Assembly: GCF_006704125.1 (NCBI RefSeq)
Contig: NZ_VIGH01000002.1
Span: 124,001 to 188,000 of the forward strand
Direction: 5' to 3'
Source of the DNA: Rhodococcus spelaei
GTDB lineage: Bacteria > Actinomycetota > Actinomycetes > Mycobacteriales > Mycobacteriaceae
Length of the DNA: 64,000 bases
In this document: positions 56,322 to 64,000 of the stretch, in pieces
Layout of the letters: every line of letters begins with the position of its first letter
Numbering within the stretch: position 1 is the stretch's first letter
The notes under the pieces: model-generated
Told to the model about the DNA's origin: nothing
The model's database searches: none
What the model saw: only the letters and a program-made list of their open reading frames with translations
Made by a program: the position numbers and the translations under genes

Positions 56322-56462
56322 ATGGGTTCTACCGAAGTTCTCGGCGGCCTCAAGACCATCCAGCCGTACCTCGGCATCGCCACCGGGCTCATGAGTGGCG
56401 CCGGCGCGCTGGTCGGCCTGACCCTCCTCGCCGCACCGATGCTCGCGTCGGCCTCCGCCTGA
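56322..56462 (+). CDS. 46-aa hydrophobic peptide, copy 1
   Basis: A short gene with an AAGGAG ribosome site 9 nt before the ATG. The product starts MGSTEVLGGLKTIQPYLGIA, has a Gly-rich hydrophobic middle, and ends with AAPMLASASA. It has one Lys and one Glu, no Cys, and no basic N-region. It differs from copy 2 only at residues 4 and 5, while third-codon bases differ more freely (gaa/gac, gtt/gtc, ggg/ggc, agt/agc, gcg/gca), the mark of a selected protein. A perfect 13-bp hairpin follows. Function unknown. Confidence 0.8.
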   Translation: MGSTEVLGGLKTIQPYLGIATGLMSGAGALVGLTLLAAPMLASASA

Positions 56463-56474
56463 TTCAGGTTGCAC

Positions 56475-56512
56475 GTGGCCGGTCCCGCTCGTTCGACAAC
56501 GGGACCGGCCAC
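56475..56512 (+). terminator. Terminator of peptide copy 1
   Basis: A perfect 13-bp stem, GTGGCCGGTCCCG (56475-56487) with CGGGACCGGCCAC (56500-56512), 12-nt loop, 12 nt after the stop of the 46-aa gene. Confidence 0.88.
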
Positions 56513-56732
56513 ACCTGGTCATCTGACCAAACCGCTGGTCACAGACATCTACTTCCGACATTTCTTGCAATTCGGACGGTGTCCGTAACTCAATGTTGAT
56601 ATTCCTTATCAGCGATTTCTCATATATTGATACGCAGGATTACCGGATCCTTTCGCTTGTGATACGAATTACTCGGCGCAGGCACTGAGACCTGCGTCAC
56701 TCCCCCACCCTCAAGCAATTAGGAGTCACCCC
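56513..56732. promoter_or_regulatory. AT-rich promoter region of peptide copy 2
   Basis: 220 nt, much richer in A/T than the rest of the window, especially 56575-56675 (ttgatattccttatcagc, tctcatatattgatacgc). Several -35/-10-like words occur, for example ttgata and tatatt. The last part (gcactgagacctgcgtcac) resembles the sequence before copy 1, so the duplication includes the upstream region. Confidence 0.5.
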
Positions 56733-56873
56733 ATGGGTTCTTCCGACGTCCTCGGCGGCCTCAAGACCATCCAGCCGTACCTCGGCATCGCCACCGGCCT
56801 CATGAGCGGCGCCGGCGCACTGGTCGGCCTGACCCTCCTCGCCGCACCGATGCTCGCGTCGGCCTCCGCCTGA
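56733..56873 (+). CDS. 46-aa hydrophobic peptide, copy 2
   Basis: Tandem duplicate of the gene at 56322, with TAGGAG 8 nt before the ATG. It starts MGSSDVLGGLKTIQPYLGIA and ends LLAAPMLASASA; only residues 4-5 (SD for TE) differ from copy 1. The segment GALVGLTLLAAPMLASASA resembles the hydrophobic core and AxA cleavage site of a signal peptide, but the stop follows at once, so there is no passenger. Small size and hydrophobicity recall corynebacterial PorA/PorH or leaderless bacteriocins, but I see no sequence match. Confidence 0.8.
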   Translation: MGSSDVLGGLKTIQPYLGIATGLMSGAGALVGLTLLAAPMLASASA

Positions 56874-56881
56874 CTCCACCG

Positions 56882-56911
56882 GCCGGCCCCGCTCGATCGA
56901 GTGGGGCCGGC
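56882..56911 (+). terminator. Terminator of peptide copy 2
   Basis: A 9-bp stem, GCCGGCCCC (56882-56890) with GGGGCCGGC (56903-56911), 12-nt loop, 8 nt after the stop. It also lies just beyond the 3' end of egtD on the minus strand and can end that transcript. Confidence 0.85.
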
Positions 56912-56937
56912 TGCCGGATCCGGCCGCTGCCCGACCG

Positions 56938-57912
56938 TCAGCCCGCCCGGTCCGCGAGGATCAGCGCGAACCGGTCCAGCGGATCCGTCCACACCCGATC
57001 ACTGCCGAAGCCGGCCGCGGCGAGCTCCTTGCAGATGCCCTCGACGCGGAACTTCGCCGAGATCTCTGTTCGCATCTGCTCACCCGCCGCGAACTCCACC
57101 TCCAGGCCCAACGCGGGAACCTGCACGGTCATCGGTTCGACCGCCTCCACACGCATTTCGATCCACTCACTGACCTCGTCCCACAGCGCCACGTGCCGGA
57201 ACCGGTCGAGGTCGAAGTTCGCCCCCAACTGGTCATTGAGCACCGACAACACGTTCAGGTTGAACCGCGCGGTGACGCCGGCGGCGTCGTCGTAGGCAGG
57301 CACCACTACCGCGGGATCCGTGACCAGCCCGACCCCCAGCAGCAACTGCTCACCCTCCTCGAGCACCTCGGCGACCGAGGCGAGGAACTCGGCCCGCTCC
57401 TCCTGCACCAGGTTGCCGAGCGTGCCGCCGAGGAACGCGATCATCCGCCGGCCACCACGCGGGAGGTTGTGCAGCGTGTCGGTGAAGTCGCTGACGATCC
57501 CGTGCACCGTCAACGCTGGGAACTCCGCCGCCACCTGGCGCACTGCCGACGCGAGCGCCGCCTCCGACACGTCCTGCGGCACATACCGCTCCAGCGTGCC
57601 GTGCTCGGTGAGGGCGCCGAGCAGCACTCGCGTCTTCTCCGACGACCCCGACCCGAGCTCGACGAGGATCTGCGCTGACGTTGCCTCCGCGATGTGCGAG
57701 GCACTGGCCCGCAACAACTCCCGCTCGGTACGGGTCGGGTAGTACTCCGGCAGCCGGGTGATCTCCTCGAAGAGTTCACTGCCCTTGGCGTCGTAGAACC
57801 ACTTGGGCGGCAGCCACTTCGGAGTCGCAGTCAGGCCGAGACGCGCATCGGCCCGCAGATTCTCGTGCAGTTGCCGCGGCGCCAGGTGAACCTCGACGGT
57901 CGGTTCGTTCAT
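56938..57912 (-). CDS. egtD: L-histidine N-alpha-methyltransferase
   Basis: A 324-aa SAM enzyme that trimethylates histidine to hercynine, the first step of ergothioneine synthesis. Motifs are WFYDAKGSELFEEITRLPEYY, ILVELGSGSSEKTR (SAM motif I), IAFLGGTLGN and the C-terminal AKFRVEGI. The start is the ATG at 57912 in an ATGA overlap with egtC. Last gene of the egtABCD operon. Confidence 0.96.
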   Translation of the reverse strand: MNEPTVEVHLAPRQLHENLRADARLGLTATPKWLPPKWFYDAKGSELFEEITRLPEYYPTRTERELLRASASHIAEATSAQILVELGSGSSEKTRVLLGALTEHGTLERYVPQDVSEAALASAVRQVAAEFPALTVHGIVSDFTDTLHNLPRGGRRMIAFLGGTLGNLVQEERAEFLASVAEVLEEGEQLLLGVGLVTDPAVVVPAYDDAAGVTARFNLNVLSVLNDQLGANFDLDRFRHVALWDEVSEWIEMRVEAVEPMTVQVPALGLEVEFAAGEQMRTEISAKFRVEGICKELAAAGFGSDRVWTDPLDRFALILADRAG

Positions 57913-58658
57913 GCACTTGCCTCCAGTTCGGTGATCTCCAGATGCCCGGGCCGTGCCTCGAGAAGGTGTCGGTCGGGCACCACCAGCCACCCCTCCTCCT
58001 CGTCCACCGGTTCCGAGGCCACCACTGCGACCGACTCGTCGACACGGACCGACAGCGAGTGGTACACCGCCGACGCCCACAGCCCCGTCCCGTCACTCAG
58101 CAGCAGGTTCAGCCGCGACAGCGGCGCCGCCTCCAGCACGTCGATGAGCACACTGCGCAACGCCTGACCCGGTTCCTCGGTGTCGAGCCGTCGCCGCACC
58201 ATCGTCCACAGCAGAGCCGAATCGGTGAGCGCGGGCATTCGCAGCAACTCCACCGCCGGCAACCACTCCGCGAGCGCCGCAATCGAATCCGGCCACCCGT
58301 CGATACTGCCGTTGTGGCTGAACGCCCACTTGCCATCAGTGAACGGGGCGCAGGCCTCGCGGGTCAGCGGCATTCCGACGGTGGCCGAGCGCACCGCGGC
58401 CACCACCGCAGGCGCCGCCACCTCGCCGAGCGCCCCCTCGACCGCCGGATCGGACCAGACCGGCGCGGGGTTCCGGTAGGCGACCGGGTCGCGACCCGGC
58501 GGCCACCACGCGGCGCCGAAGCCGTCGGCATTGATCACGCCACCGCCACGCATCTCCCGCGGCGCCCACGACTGGGTCAGCAGGCTGCGCTCCCCACCCG
58601 CCGTCAGCACATCCGCGACCGTCCGCGACGGGCCGAGATACCCGAGATGCCTACACAT
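57909..58658 (-). CDS. egtC: Gamma-glutamyl-hercynylcysteine sulfoxide hydrolase
   Basis: A 249-aa class-II glutamine amidotransferase-fold enzyme that removes glutamate from the ergothioneine intermediate. MCRHLGYLG gives the N-terminal catalytic Cys2; ADGFGAAWW and FSHNGSIDGW are the usual substrate-binding segments. Its start abuts the egtB stop with no gap. Overlap with egtD (ATGA). Confidence 0.95.
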   Translation of the reverse strand: MCRHLGYLGPSRTVADVLTAGGERSLLTQSWAPREMRGGGVINADGFGAAWWPPGRDPVAYRNPAPVWSDPAVEGALGEVAAPAVVAAVRSATVGMPLTREACAPFTDGKWAFSHNGSIDGWPDSIAALAEWLPAVELLRMPALTDSALLWTMVRRRLDTEEPGQALRSVLIDVLEAAPLSRLNLLLSDGTGLWASAVYHSLSVRVDESVAVVASEPVDEEEGWLVVPDRHLLEARPGHLEITELEASA

Positions 58659-59963
58659 CTATTCGGATACGTCTCGTGCGCAACGGAACCCGGCGAAGAT
58701 CTGGCGGCGCACCGGATGGTCCCAGTTCCGGAACGTCCCGCGGCACGCCACCGGATCGGTGCCGAACGAGCCACCGCGCAACACCTTGTAGTCGCCGCCG
58801 AGGAACACCTCCGAGTACTCCCGGTACGGGAACGCCGAGAAGCCCGGGTACGGCAGGAAATCCGACGACGTCCACTCCCACACGTCGCCGATCAGCTGGT
58901 GCACACCGAGCGGGGACCGGCCGGCCGGATAGGCGCCGACCGGTGCCGGCTCGAGGTGCCGCTGGCCGAGGTTCGCGTGCTCGTCGGTGGGTTCCTCGTC
59001 GCCCCACGGGAATCGGTGCGAGGTCCCGGTCCGCGGATCCCACCGGGCCGCCTTCTCCCACTCCGCCTCGGTGGGCAGCCGTTTGCCCGCCCACCGGGCG
59101 TAGGCATCGGCCTCGAAATAGCTGACGTGCACGACCGGGCGATCCGGCGCCACCGGCGCTCGCACACCGAATGCGCGCCGCCACCAGTCGCCCGAGGTGT
59201 CCCGCTCCCAGAACTGCGGGGCCACCAACGCGGCCGACTGCCGGTGCCGCCAACCTCGCTCGCTCCACAGTTCCGGTCGCCGGTATCCGCCGTCGCCGAT
59301 GAACTGGAGGTACTGCCCGTTCGTCACCGGCGCGGCATCGAGCGCGAACGTCGGTACCTCGACGCGATGCGCAGGCCGCTCGTTGTCCAGCGCCCACGGG
59401 TCCGTGGAGGTCCCCATCGTGAACGCGCCGGCCGGCACCACCACCTCGTCCGGGACGGCCGTGTCGATCGCGGGCGGCACCGGTTCGGCCGCGAGCACCG
59501 GTGCACCGCTGCGCAATTGGTGGGTGGCGAGCATCGTCTCGTCGTGCTGCTGTTCGTGTTGGGCGATCATCGCGAACGCGAACCCGTCGTGTTCGAGCGG
59601 CCTGCCGCGCAACGGTGAACGGTCCAGCACGTCCCAGGCCTTCTCACGGACCTGCGCCACGTAGCCGCGGGCCTGCGCAGGGTCGAGCAACGGCAGGGCC
59701 GGCCGGTCGGCGCGGGCGTGCTTGAACGCGTCGTACAGCTCGTCGATGTCGCGGCGCACCGGCTCACGGCCACCGACGTCCCGGACCAGCCACAACTCCT
59801 CCTGGTTGCCGATGTGCGCGAGGTCCCAGACCAGCGGGCTCATCAACGGCGAGTGCTGGGCGATCAACTCCCCCTCGTCGACGCATTCGGTGAGTGCGAG
59901 GCTGCGCTCGCGGGCCCGGGCCAGCACGGTCGCGAGATCGTCGCGCAACGCGTCGGTACTCAT
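58659..59963 (-). CDS. egtB: Hercynine oxygenase (sulfoxide synthase)
   Basis: A 434-aa non-haem iron enzyme joining gamma-glutamylcysteine to hercynine. The N-terminal DinB-like domain has the iron ligands (WDLAHIGNQEE His and the HEQQH HxxxH). The C-terminal FGE-sulfatase domain has NGQYLQFIGDGGY, RLPTEAEWEKAARW, DVWEWTSSDF and VLRGGSFGT. The ATG at 59963 overlaps the egtA stop. Confidence 0.96.
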   Translation of the reverse strand: MSTDALRDDLATVLARARERSLALTECVDEGELIAQHSPLMSPLVWDLAHIGNQEELWLVRDVGGREPVRRDIDELYDAFKHARADRPALPLLDPAQARGYVAQVREKAWDVLDRSPLRGRPLEHDGFAFAMIAQHEQQHDETMLATHQLRSGAPVLAAEPVPPAIDTAVPDEVVVPAGAFTMGTSTDPWALDNERPAHRVEVPTFALDAAPVTNGQYLQFIGDGGYRRPELWSERGWRHRQSAALVAPQFWERDTSGDWWRRAFGVRAPVAPDRPVVHVSYFEADAYARWAGKRLPTEAEWEKAARWDPRTGTSHRFPWGDEEPTDEHANLGQRHLEPAPVGAYPAGRSPLGVHQLIGDVWEWTSSDFLPYPGFSAFPYREYSEVFLGGDYKVLRGGSFGTDPVACRGTFRNWDHPVRRQIFAGFRCARDVSE

Positions 59964-61216
59964 GCGTCGGCCTCCTGGACGGGGGTGCGGCCGCGACGAC
60001 ATCGCTGCGCCGCGGCGGACAGTTCCACCGAGAAGGACCGTGACTTCGATGCCGCCAACGACAGCAGACCGACTGCGGCACAGCGTAATTCGGTGTCGAC
60101 CAGGCCGAACTCGGCAGCGTCGCGCCAGCGACCAGCCGTGCCCGCGGACAACGCGGCTGCCTCGGCGACAGTCTCACGGTCGCAGAGCAGCGCATCCAAC
60201 GCGGCGATCGGCACCCGCCACAACTCCCCCGGCTGCGCGTCGAGGTAGCGCACCTCCAGATGGCCCGCGGCGCGGACCGGCGGGAACAGCGTGCTCAGGT
60301 GGTAGTCGAGGTCGCGGTGGTCCGGACGACGGCCGATCACCTCGTCGAGCTCGCCCGCCATCCAGTCGGCGAAGGTGGCATCGCCGGCCAGGGACCAGTC
60401 GTCGGGACAGTCGCCGCAGCCACCGATGACGCACAGCATCGGCGCGTCCAGGGCCCACCGCCCGTAACTGCTGATCGGGTCGGCCAGCGGTGGCGGGTCG
60501 GTGCGCCCGGGGTCCAGTTCGAACCAGGCCCGCATCCGCTGCGACGCCCAGGCGCCGTCCGGAATGCCCCACAGCCGGGGCGAGCAGGCGAACGCCGCGA
60601 GCAGCGCGGGCCCCACCGCGTGCAGGACCGTCCAGCGCTCCGACACCTCGACGGCATCCGCACCGGCGTCCACGCTGACCTGCGTGGCCGCGGTGTTGCA
60701 CATCATCAGTCGGCCGTAGGGGCCGATCCGGTCGAATCGCTCTTCCATCGCCCGGTAGCGAGGCAGCTGCAGGATTCGATCGGCCGGACGGGCGGGGTCC
60801 GCGGCGGCGTCGACCATGGCGATGTCCGCGCGGGCGAGCCTGCTGCGGAGCTGCTCGGAGTCGGCCGTGAGTGCGGCGCACAACTCCTCCACCGACGGGA
60901 GTGGAGTGCTGGAGAGTTCGATCTGGCCGCCGGGCTCGAGCGTCACGGCGCTTCCGGCCGGGAGCGGGCGGGCGGGCGAATCGGGGGCGATGCTGGTCGG
61001 GGCGTGCGGCGCGAGGACCGACGCGAGGTCGTGCAGGTCGGGGCGGTGCGGATGGGACGGATCGTCGGCGCGACAGTGCAGGGTCAGCCACTCCAACTCG
61101 GCACCGATCAGCCGCGGCGGCCCGAGTTTGAAGCAGACGCCGCCGATGTAGGCCTCCGCCGCGGCCCTGGTGGTGAGCCGCGCGGACCTCACTTCTCTTG
61201 CCAAAGTCACTGCCAT
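59960..61216 (-). CDS. egtA: Glutamate-cysteine ligase (ergothioneine type)
   Basis: A 418-aa GCS2-family ligase making gamma-glutamylcysteine. Visible are the ATP/Mg acidic site IGAELEWLTLHC, LEPGGQIELSSTP, and RLMMCNTAATQVSVDAG. The start is the ATG at 61216 with GGAGCG just upstream; a GTG at 61219 is possible. First gene of egtABCD; the 149-nt spacer to the divergent class-V gene holds both promoters. Confidence 0.94.
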   Translation of the reverse strand: MAVTLAREVRSARLTTRAAAEAYIGGVCFKLGPPRLIGAELEWLTLHCRADDPSHPHRPDLHDLASVLAPHAPTSIAPDSPARPLPAGSAVTLEPGGQIELSSTPLPSVEELCAALTADSEQLRSRLARADIAMVDAAADPARPADRILQLPRYRAMEERFDRIGPYGRLMMCNTAATQVSVDAGADAVEVSERWTVLHAVGPALLAAFACSPRLWGIPDGAWASQRMRAWFELDPGRTDPPPLADPISSYGRWALDAPMLCVIGGCGDCPDDWSLAGDATFADWMAGELDEVIGRRPDHRDLDYHLSTLFPPVRAAGHLEVRYLDAQPGELWRVPIAALDALLCDRETVAEAAALSAGTAGRWRDAAEFGLVDTELRCAAVGLLSLAASKSRSFSVELSAAAQRCRRGRTPVQEADA

Positions 61217-61365
61217 CACGCGCTCCGATCATCGGGCGGGCACCGCTACAGGACGTACGGGTGATGAGGGTAGATGCCGTCACCGACACTAAACCGAGAT
61301 CGCTGATCGTGTCACCCGCCAGATGTAGCGTCGAGGGTCAATGCCGACCACCACCGGGAGGTTCG

Positions 61366-62535
61366 ATGCTCGACCAGCAACGAGTCCGGGAGGACACCCC
61401 CGGTTGCCTCGACAAGGTGTTCCTCGACAGCGCCGGGTCGTCGCTACCGCCGCGCCCGGTGGTCGACGCCGTGGTGTCCCACCTGCGACGGGAGGCCGAG
61501 GTCGGCGGTTACCGCGCCGCCGCGGAGCGCGCCGACGACCTGGCGGAGGTGAAGGCCTCGATCGCCGAACTGCTCGGTGCCCGACCCGAGGACATCGCGC
61601 TCGTCGAGAGCGCGACACGCGCCTGGGCGGATTTCTTCTACGCGGTACCGCTGTCGCCGGGTGACCGCATCCTGATCACCGAGGTCGAATATGCGAGCAA
61701 CGCGATCGCCGCGCTCCAACGCGCCCGCACTGCGGGCGCACACGTCGAGGTGGTGCCGTCCACCCCGACCGGCGAACTCGACCTCGAGGCGTTGCACAAG
61801 ATGCTCGACGAACGGGTCCGGGTGGTCTCGCTGGTGCACGCGCCGACCAACGGCGGACTGCTCAACCCGGTCCGCGAGGTGGTCGACCTCGCCCACGGCG
61901 TCGGCGCACTTGTTCTGCTCGATGCATGCCAGTCGCTCGGGCAGGTCCCCCTCGACGTCGTCGAACTCGGAGTGGACGCCCTGTCCGCGACCGGCCGCAA
62001 GTGGCTGCGGGGCCCGCGCGGCACCGGACTGCTGTACCTGCGCCCGGAACTGGCACGGACCATGGAACCGGCGGCACTGGACCTGCACGGCGCCCAGTGG
62101 GCCGAGGAGTCCGGCTACCGGCTCGCGCCGGACGCGTCGAGGTTCGAGTTCTGGGAGTGCAGCGTCGCGAGTCGGCTCGGGCTCGGCGTCGCTGTCCGCT
62201 ACCTGCTCGACCTCGGCATCGACGAGATCGAGCAGGCGGTCTCGGCCCGCGCCGAGTACGCGCGCACCGAACTCTCGACCCTTTCCGGCGTCACCGTGCG
62301 CGACCTCGGCGGCCAGCGCAGCGGCATCGTCTCGTTCACCGTGGACGGCGTGGACCCGAACGTCGTCCGGAAGTCCTTGGCGGACAAGGACGTCACCGTC
62401 ACCGTCAGTGGCCGTGGTTCGACCTTCGTCGACATGAGCAAACGGAACCTGGACGGTGTGGTCCGCGCTTCCCCGCACTACTTCAACACGTTCGAGGACA
62501 TCGACAGGCTGGTCGCGGCGGTGGCAGAACGGTAG
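61366..62535 (+). CDS. Class-V PLP enzyme (aminotransferase/lyase; EgtE-like candidate)
   Basis: A 389-aa PLP enzyme of the class-V aminotransferase/cysteine-desulfurase fold: VFLDSAGSSLPP start, VLLDACQSLGQ (PLP-binding Asp), and ALSATGRKWLRGPRGTGLLYL (Schiff-base Lys in GRKWL). It could be the ergothioneine C-S lyase EgtE, which no other gene here supplies, or an unrelated desulfurase-like enzyme. Ribosome site GGGAGG lies 5 nt before the ATG. It is divergent from egtA, not downstream of egtD as in M. tuberculosis. Confidence 0.78.
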   Translation: MLDQQRVREDTPGCLDKVFLDSAGSSLPPRPVVDAVVSHLRREAEVGGYRAAAERADDLAEVKASIAELLGARPEDIALVESATRAWADFFYAVPLSPGDRILITEVEYASNAIAALQRARTAGAHVEVVPSTPTGELDLEALHKMLDERVRVVSLVHAPTNGGLLNPVREVVDLAHGVGALVLLDACQSLGQVPLDVVELGVDALSATGRKWLRGPRGTGLLYLRPELARTMEPAALDLHGAQWAEESGYRLAPDASRFEFWECSVASRLGLGVAVRYLLDLGIDEIEQAVSARAEYARTELSTLSGVTVRDLGGQRSGIVSFTVDGVDPNVVRKSLADKDVTVTVSGRGSTFVDMSKRNLDGVVRASPHYFNTFEDIDRLVAAVAER

Positions 62536-62559
62536 GCCTGCCACCGCCGCGTCCCGGCT

Positions 62560-64000
62560 TCAGCTCAGGTGGTGCACTTCCTGCAGCCCGTACACCGGGG
62601 TTGCGATCCCCTCGTAGCGGGCCTTGAGCTGCAGCGCCAGGTACAGCGAATAGTGCCGGGACTGGTGCAGATTCCCGCCGTGGAACCACAGCGACTCCTG
62701 CTGGGTGGGCTTCCACATGTTGCGCTGTTCGCCCTCCCACGGTCCCGGGTCCTTCGTGGTGTCCGAGCCCAGACCCCACACCTTGCCCACCTTGTCCGCA
62801 ACGTCCTGTCCGATCAGGTCCGCGACCCAGCCGTTCATCGAGCCGTAGCCGGTGGCGTAGACGACCACGTCGGCGTCGAGTTCGGTGCCGTCCTCGAGGA
62901 TCACGCTGCGTTCGGTCAGTTCGCGGACGTCGCCGTGGGCGAGCTTGATGTCGCCGTTGGCGACGAGTTCCGCTGCACCGACGTCGATGTAGTAGCCCGA
63001 TCCGCGGCGCAGGTACTTCATGAACAGCCCGGAGCCGTCGTCGCCCCAGTCGTGCTCGAAACCGGCCTGCTCGAGCCGCTCGTAGAAGTCCTTGTCCCGC
63101 TCGCGAATTGCGTCGTACACCGGGATCTGGAACTCGTGCATGATCCGGTACGGCAGCGACCCGAACGTCAGATCCGCCTTGTGCGTGGTCACGCCGGCCG
63201 CCAACGCCCGCTCCGAGTAGAGGTCGCCCAACCCCAGGTCCATCAACGAATCGGACTTGACGATGTGCGTGGAGCTGCGCTGCACCATCGTCACGTCGAT
63301 GCCGTGCTCCCACAAGGCACCGCAGATGTCGTGCGCGGAGTTGTTGGCGCCGATCACCACGACCTTCTTGCCGACGTACTGGTCGGGACCGGGATGCTTG
63401 CTGGAGTGGTGCTGATCGCCGAGGAAGATCTCCTGCCCCGGGAAGGTCGGCACGTTCGCCTTGCCGGACATGCCGGTGGCCATCACCAGGTGCTTGGGCC
63501 GCAGGGTCAGCTCCTCGCCGTCCCGGTCGACCTCGACCGTCCACTCGCCGCGGACCTCGTCGTAGGCGGCGGAGGTACAGGTGGTCGAACTCCAGTACGG
63601 GACCTCCATGACCTTGGTGTACATCTCGAGCCAGTCGCCGATCTTGTCCTTCGGCGCGAACACCGGCCAGTTCGACGGGAACGGCAGGTAGGGCAGGTGG
63701 TCGTACCAGACCGGGTCGTGCAGGCACAGCGACTTGTAGCGGCCGCGCCACTGATCGCCGGGCCGCGCGTGGCTGTCGATCACGACAGCGGGGACCCCGA
63801 GCTGACGCATCCGGGCACCGAGGGCGATGCCGCCCTGCCCGCCGCCGACGATGACGACGTACGGCTGAACGGTGCGACCGAGTTCGCGGTCCTCGATCTC
63901 GCGTTCCTCCGCCCAGGTCACCCGGTTCTTGTCCGCGCCGTGCTTGGCGCCGCGCGGCCGACGCGTGCCGGTTCCTTCCTCGAAACCCTTGAGTTCCTGC
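62560..64000 (-). CDS. Flavin-containing monooxygenase, 3' part (start outside window)
   Basis: At least 480 residues of a class B flavin monooxygenase. FAD Rossmann loop VVIVGGGQGGIALGAR, NADPH loop VVVIGANNSAHDICGAL and a C-terminal FHGGNLHQSRHYSLYL are present, as in NAD(P)/FAD-dependent monooxygenases of actinobacteria. The frame is open to the window edge; codons before VTWAEE (GADKNR) match the linker from an N-terminal SnoaL-like domain, so the true start lies beyond base 64000. An internal GTG at 63921 is not the likely start. Confidence 0.88.
   Translation of the reverse strand, partial: QELKGFEEGTGTRRPRGAKHGADKNRVTWAEEREIEDRELGRTVQPYVVIVGGGQGGIALGARMRQLGVPAVVIDSHARPGDQWRGRYKSLCLHDPVWYDHLPYLPFPSNWPVFAPKDKIGDWLEMYTKVMEVPYWSSTTCTSAAYDEVRGEWTVEVDRDGEELTLRPKHLVMATGMSGKANVPTFPGQEIFLGDQHHSSKHPGPDQYVGKKVVVIGANNSAHDICGALWEHGIDVTMVQRSSTHIVKSDSLMDLGLGDLYSERALAAGVTTHKADLTFGSLPYRIMHEFQIPVYDAIRERDKDFYERLEQAGFEHDWGDDGSGLFMKYLRRGSGYYIDVGAAELVANGDIKLAHGDVRELTERSVILEDGTELDADVVVYATGYGSMNGWVADLIGQDVADKVGKVWGLGSDTTKDPGPWEGEQRNMWKPTQQESLWFHGGNLHQSRHYSLYLALQLKARYEGIATPVYGLQEVHHLS

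Overview
The window looks like a chromosomal segment of a high-GC, mycolic-acid-type actinobacterium, most likely Rhodococcus or a close Nocardiaceae relative. The support is a strong G/C third-position bias, a complete egtABCD ergothioneine operon, a DUF222/HNH (13E12-type) gene, a secreted cutinase, and a housekeeping block whose order matches the M. tuberculosis Rv1017c-Rv1026 region as I remember it (prs, glmU, TetR, mfd, mazG, lpqU, eno, ftsB, DUF501, ppx).

Layout. 1-8 kb: the end of a histidine-utilisation operon (hutI, hutG), a DUF559 gene bracketed by two near-identical 52-nt hairpin repeats, a Bax-inhibitor-like membrane protein, an rRNA-type methyltransferase, a nitroreductase, and two tandem M23 peptidases. 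8-13 kb: a tRNA-Leu(UAA), ppx, DUF501, ftsB, eno and an LpqU-like transglycosylase. 13-16.3 kb: an efeUOB iron-uptake operon behind an IdeR-like box. 16.3-39.8 kb: an accessory block that separates lpqU from mazG. It holds an ECF-type sigma factor, a methyltransferase, and a nine-gene plus-strand operon in which every junction overlaps: three glycosyltransferases, a polysaccharide deacetylase, a GalE-like epimerase, a fourth glycosyltransferase, a flippase-kinase fusion, a PRTase-kinase-HAD fusion and a FemAB-like protein. Converging on it from the minus strand are a polytopic 751-aa membrane protein, a small membrane protein, a GH16 lipoprotein, two GyrI-like proteins, a GNAT-like protein, a ThiF-nitroreductase fusion (Rv1355c/MoeY type) and a GAF-GGDEF-EAL protein (Rv1354c type). 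I read this block as a surface-glycan assembly locus with a c-di-GMP enzyme next to it. 40-48.6 kb: mazG, mfd, two TetR regulators (one of the gamma-butyrolactone-receptor type), tRNA-Gln, glmU, prs. 48.6-56 kb: miscellaneous genes including the cutinase and HNH gene. 56.3-56.9 kb: two tandem genes for almost identical 46-aa hydrophobic peptides, each with its own ribosome binding site and terminator. 56.9-64 kb: egtDCBA on the minus strand, a divergent class-V aminotransferase/lyase, and the 3' part of a flavin monooxygenase.

How the genes work together. In the glycan locus, the glycosyltransferases and epimerase would build a lipid-linked oligosaccharide, the flippase would move it across the membrane, the 751-aa protein could act as polymerase or GT-C transferase, and the deacetylase and GH16 could trim the product. 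The two multidomain kinase-type fusions do not fit any textbook glycan pathway that I know, and they are the most promising unexplored proteins here. The 46-aa peptide pair is the most striking very small feature. No insertion sequence, prophage or CRISPR array was seen.
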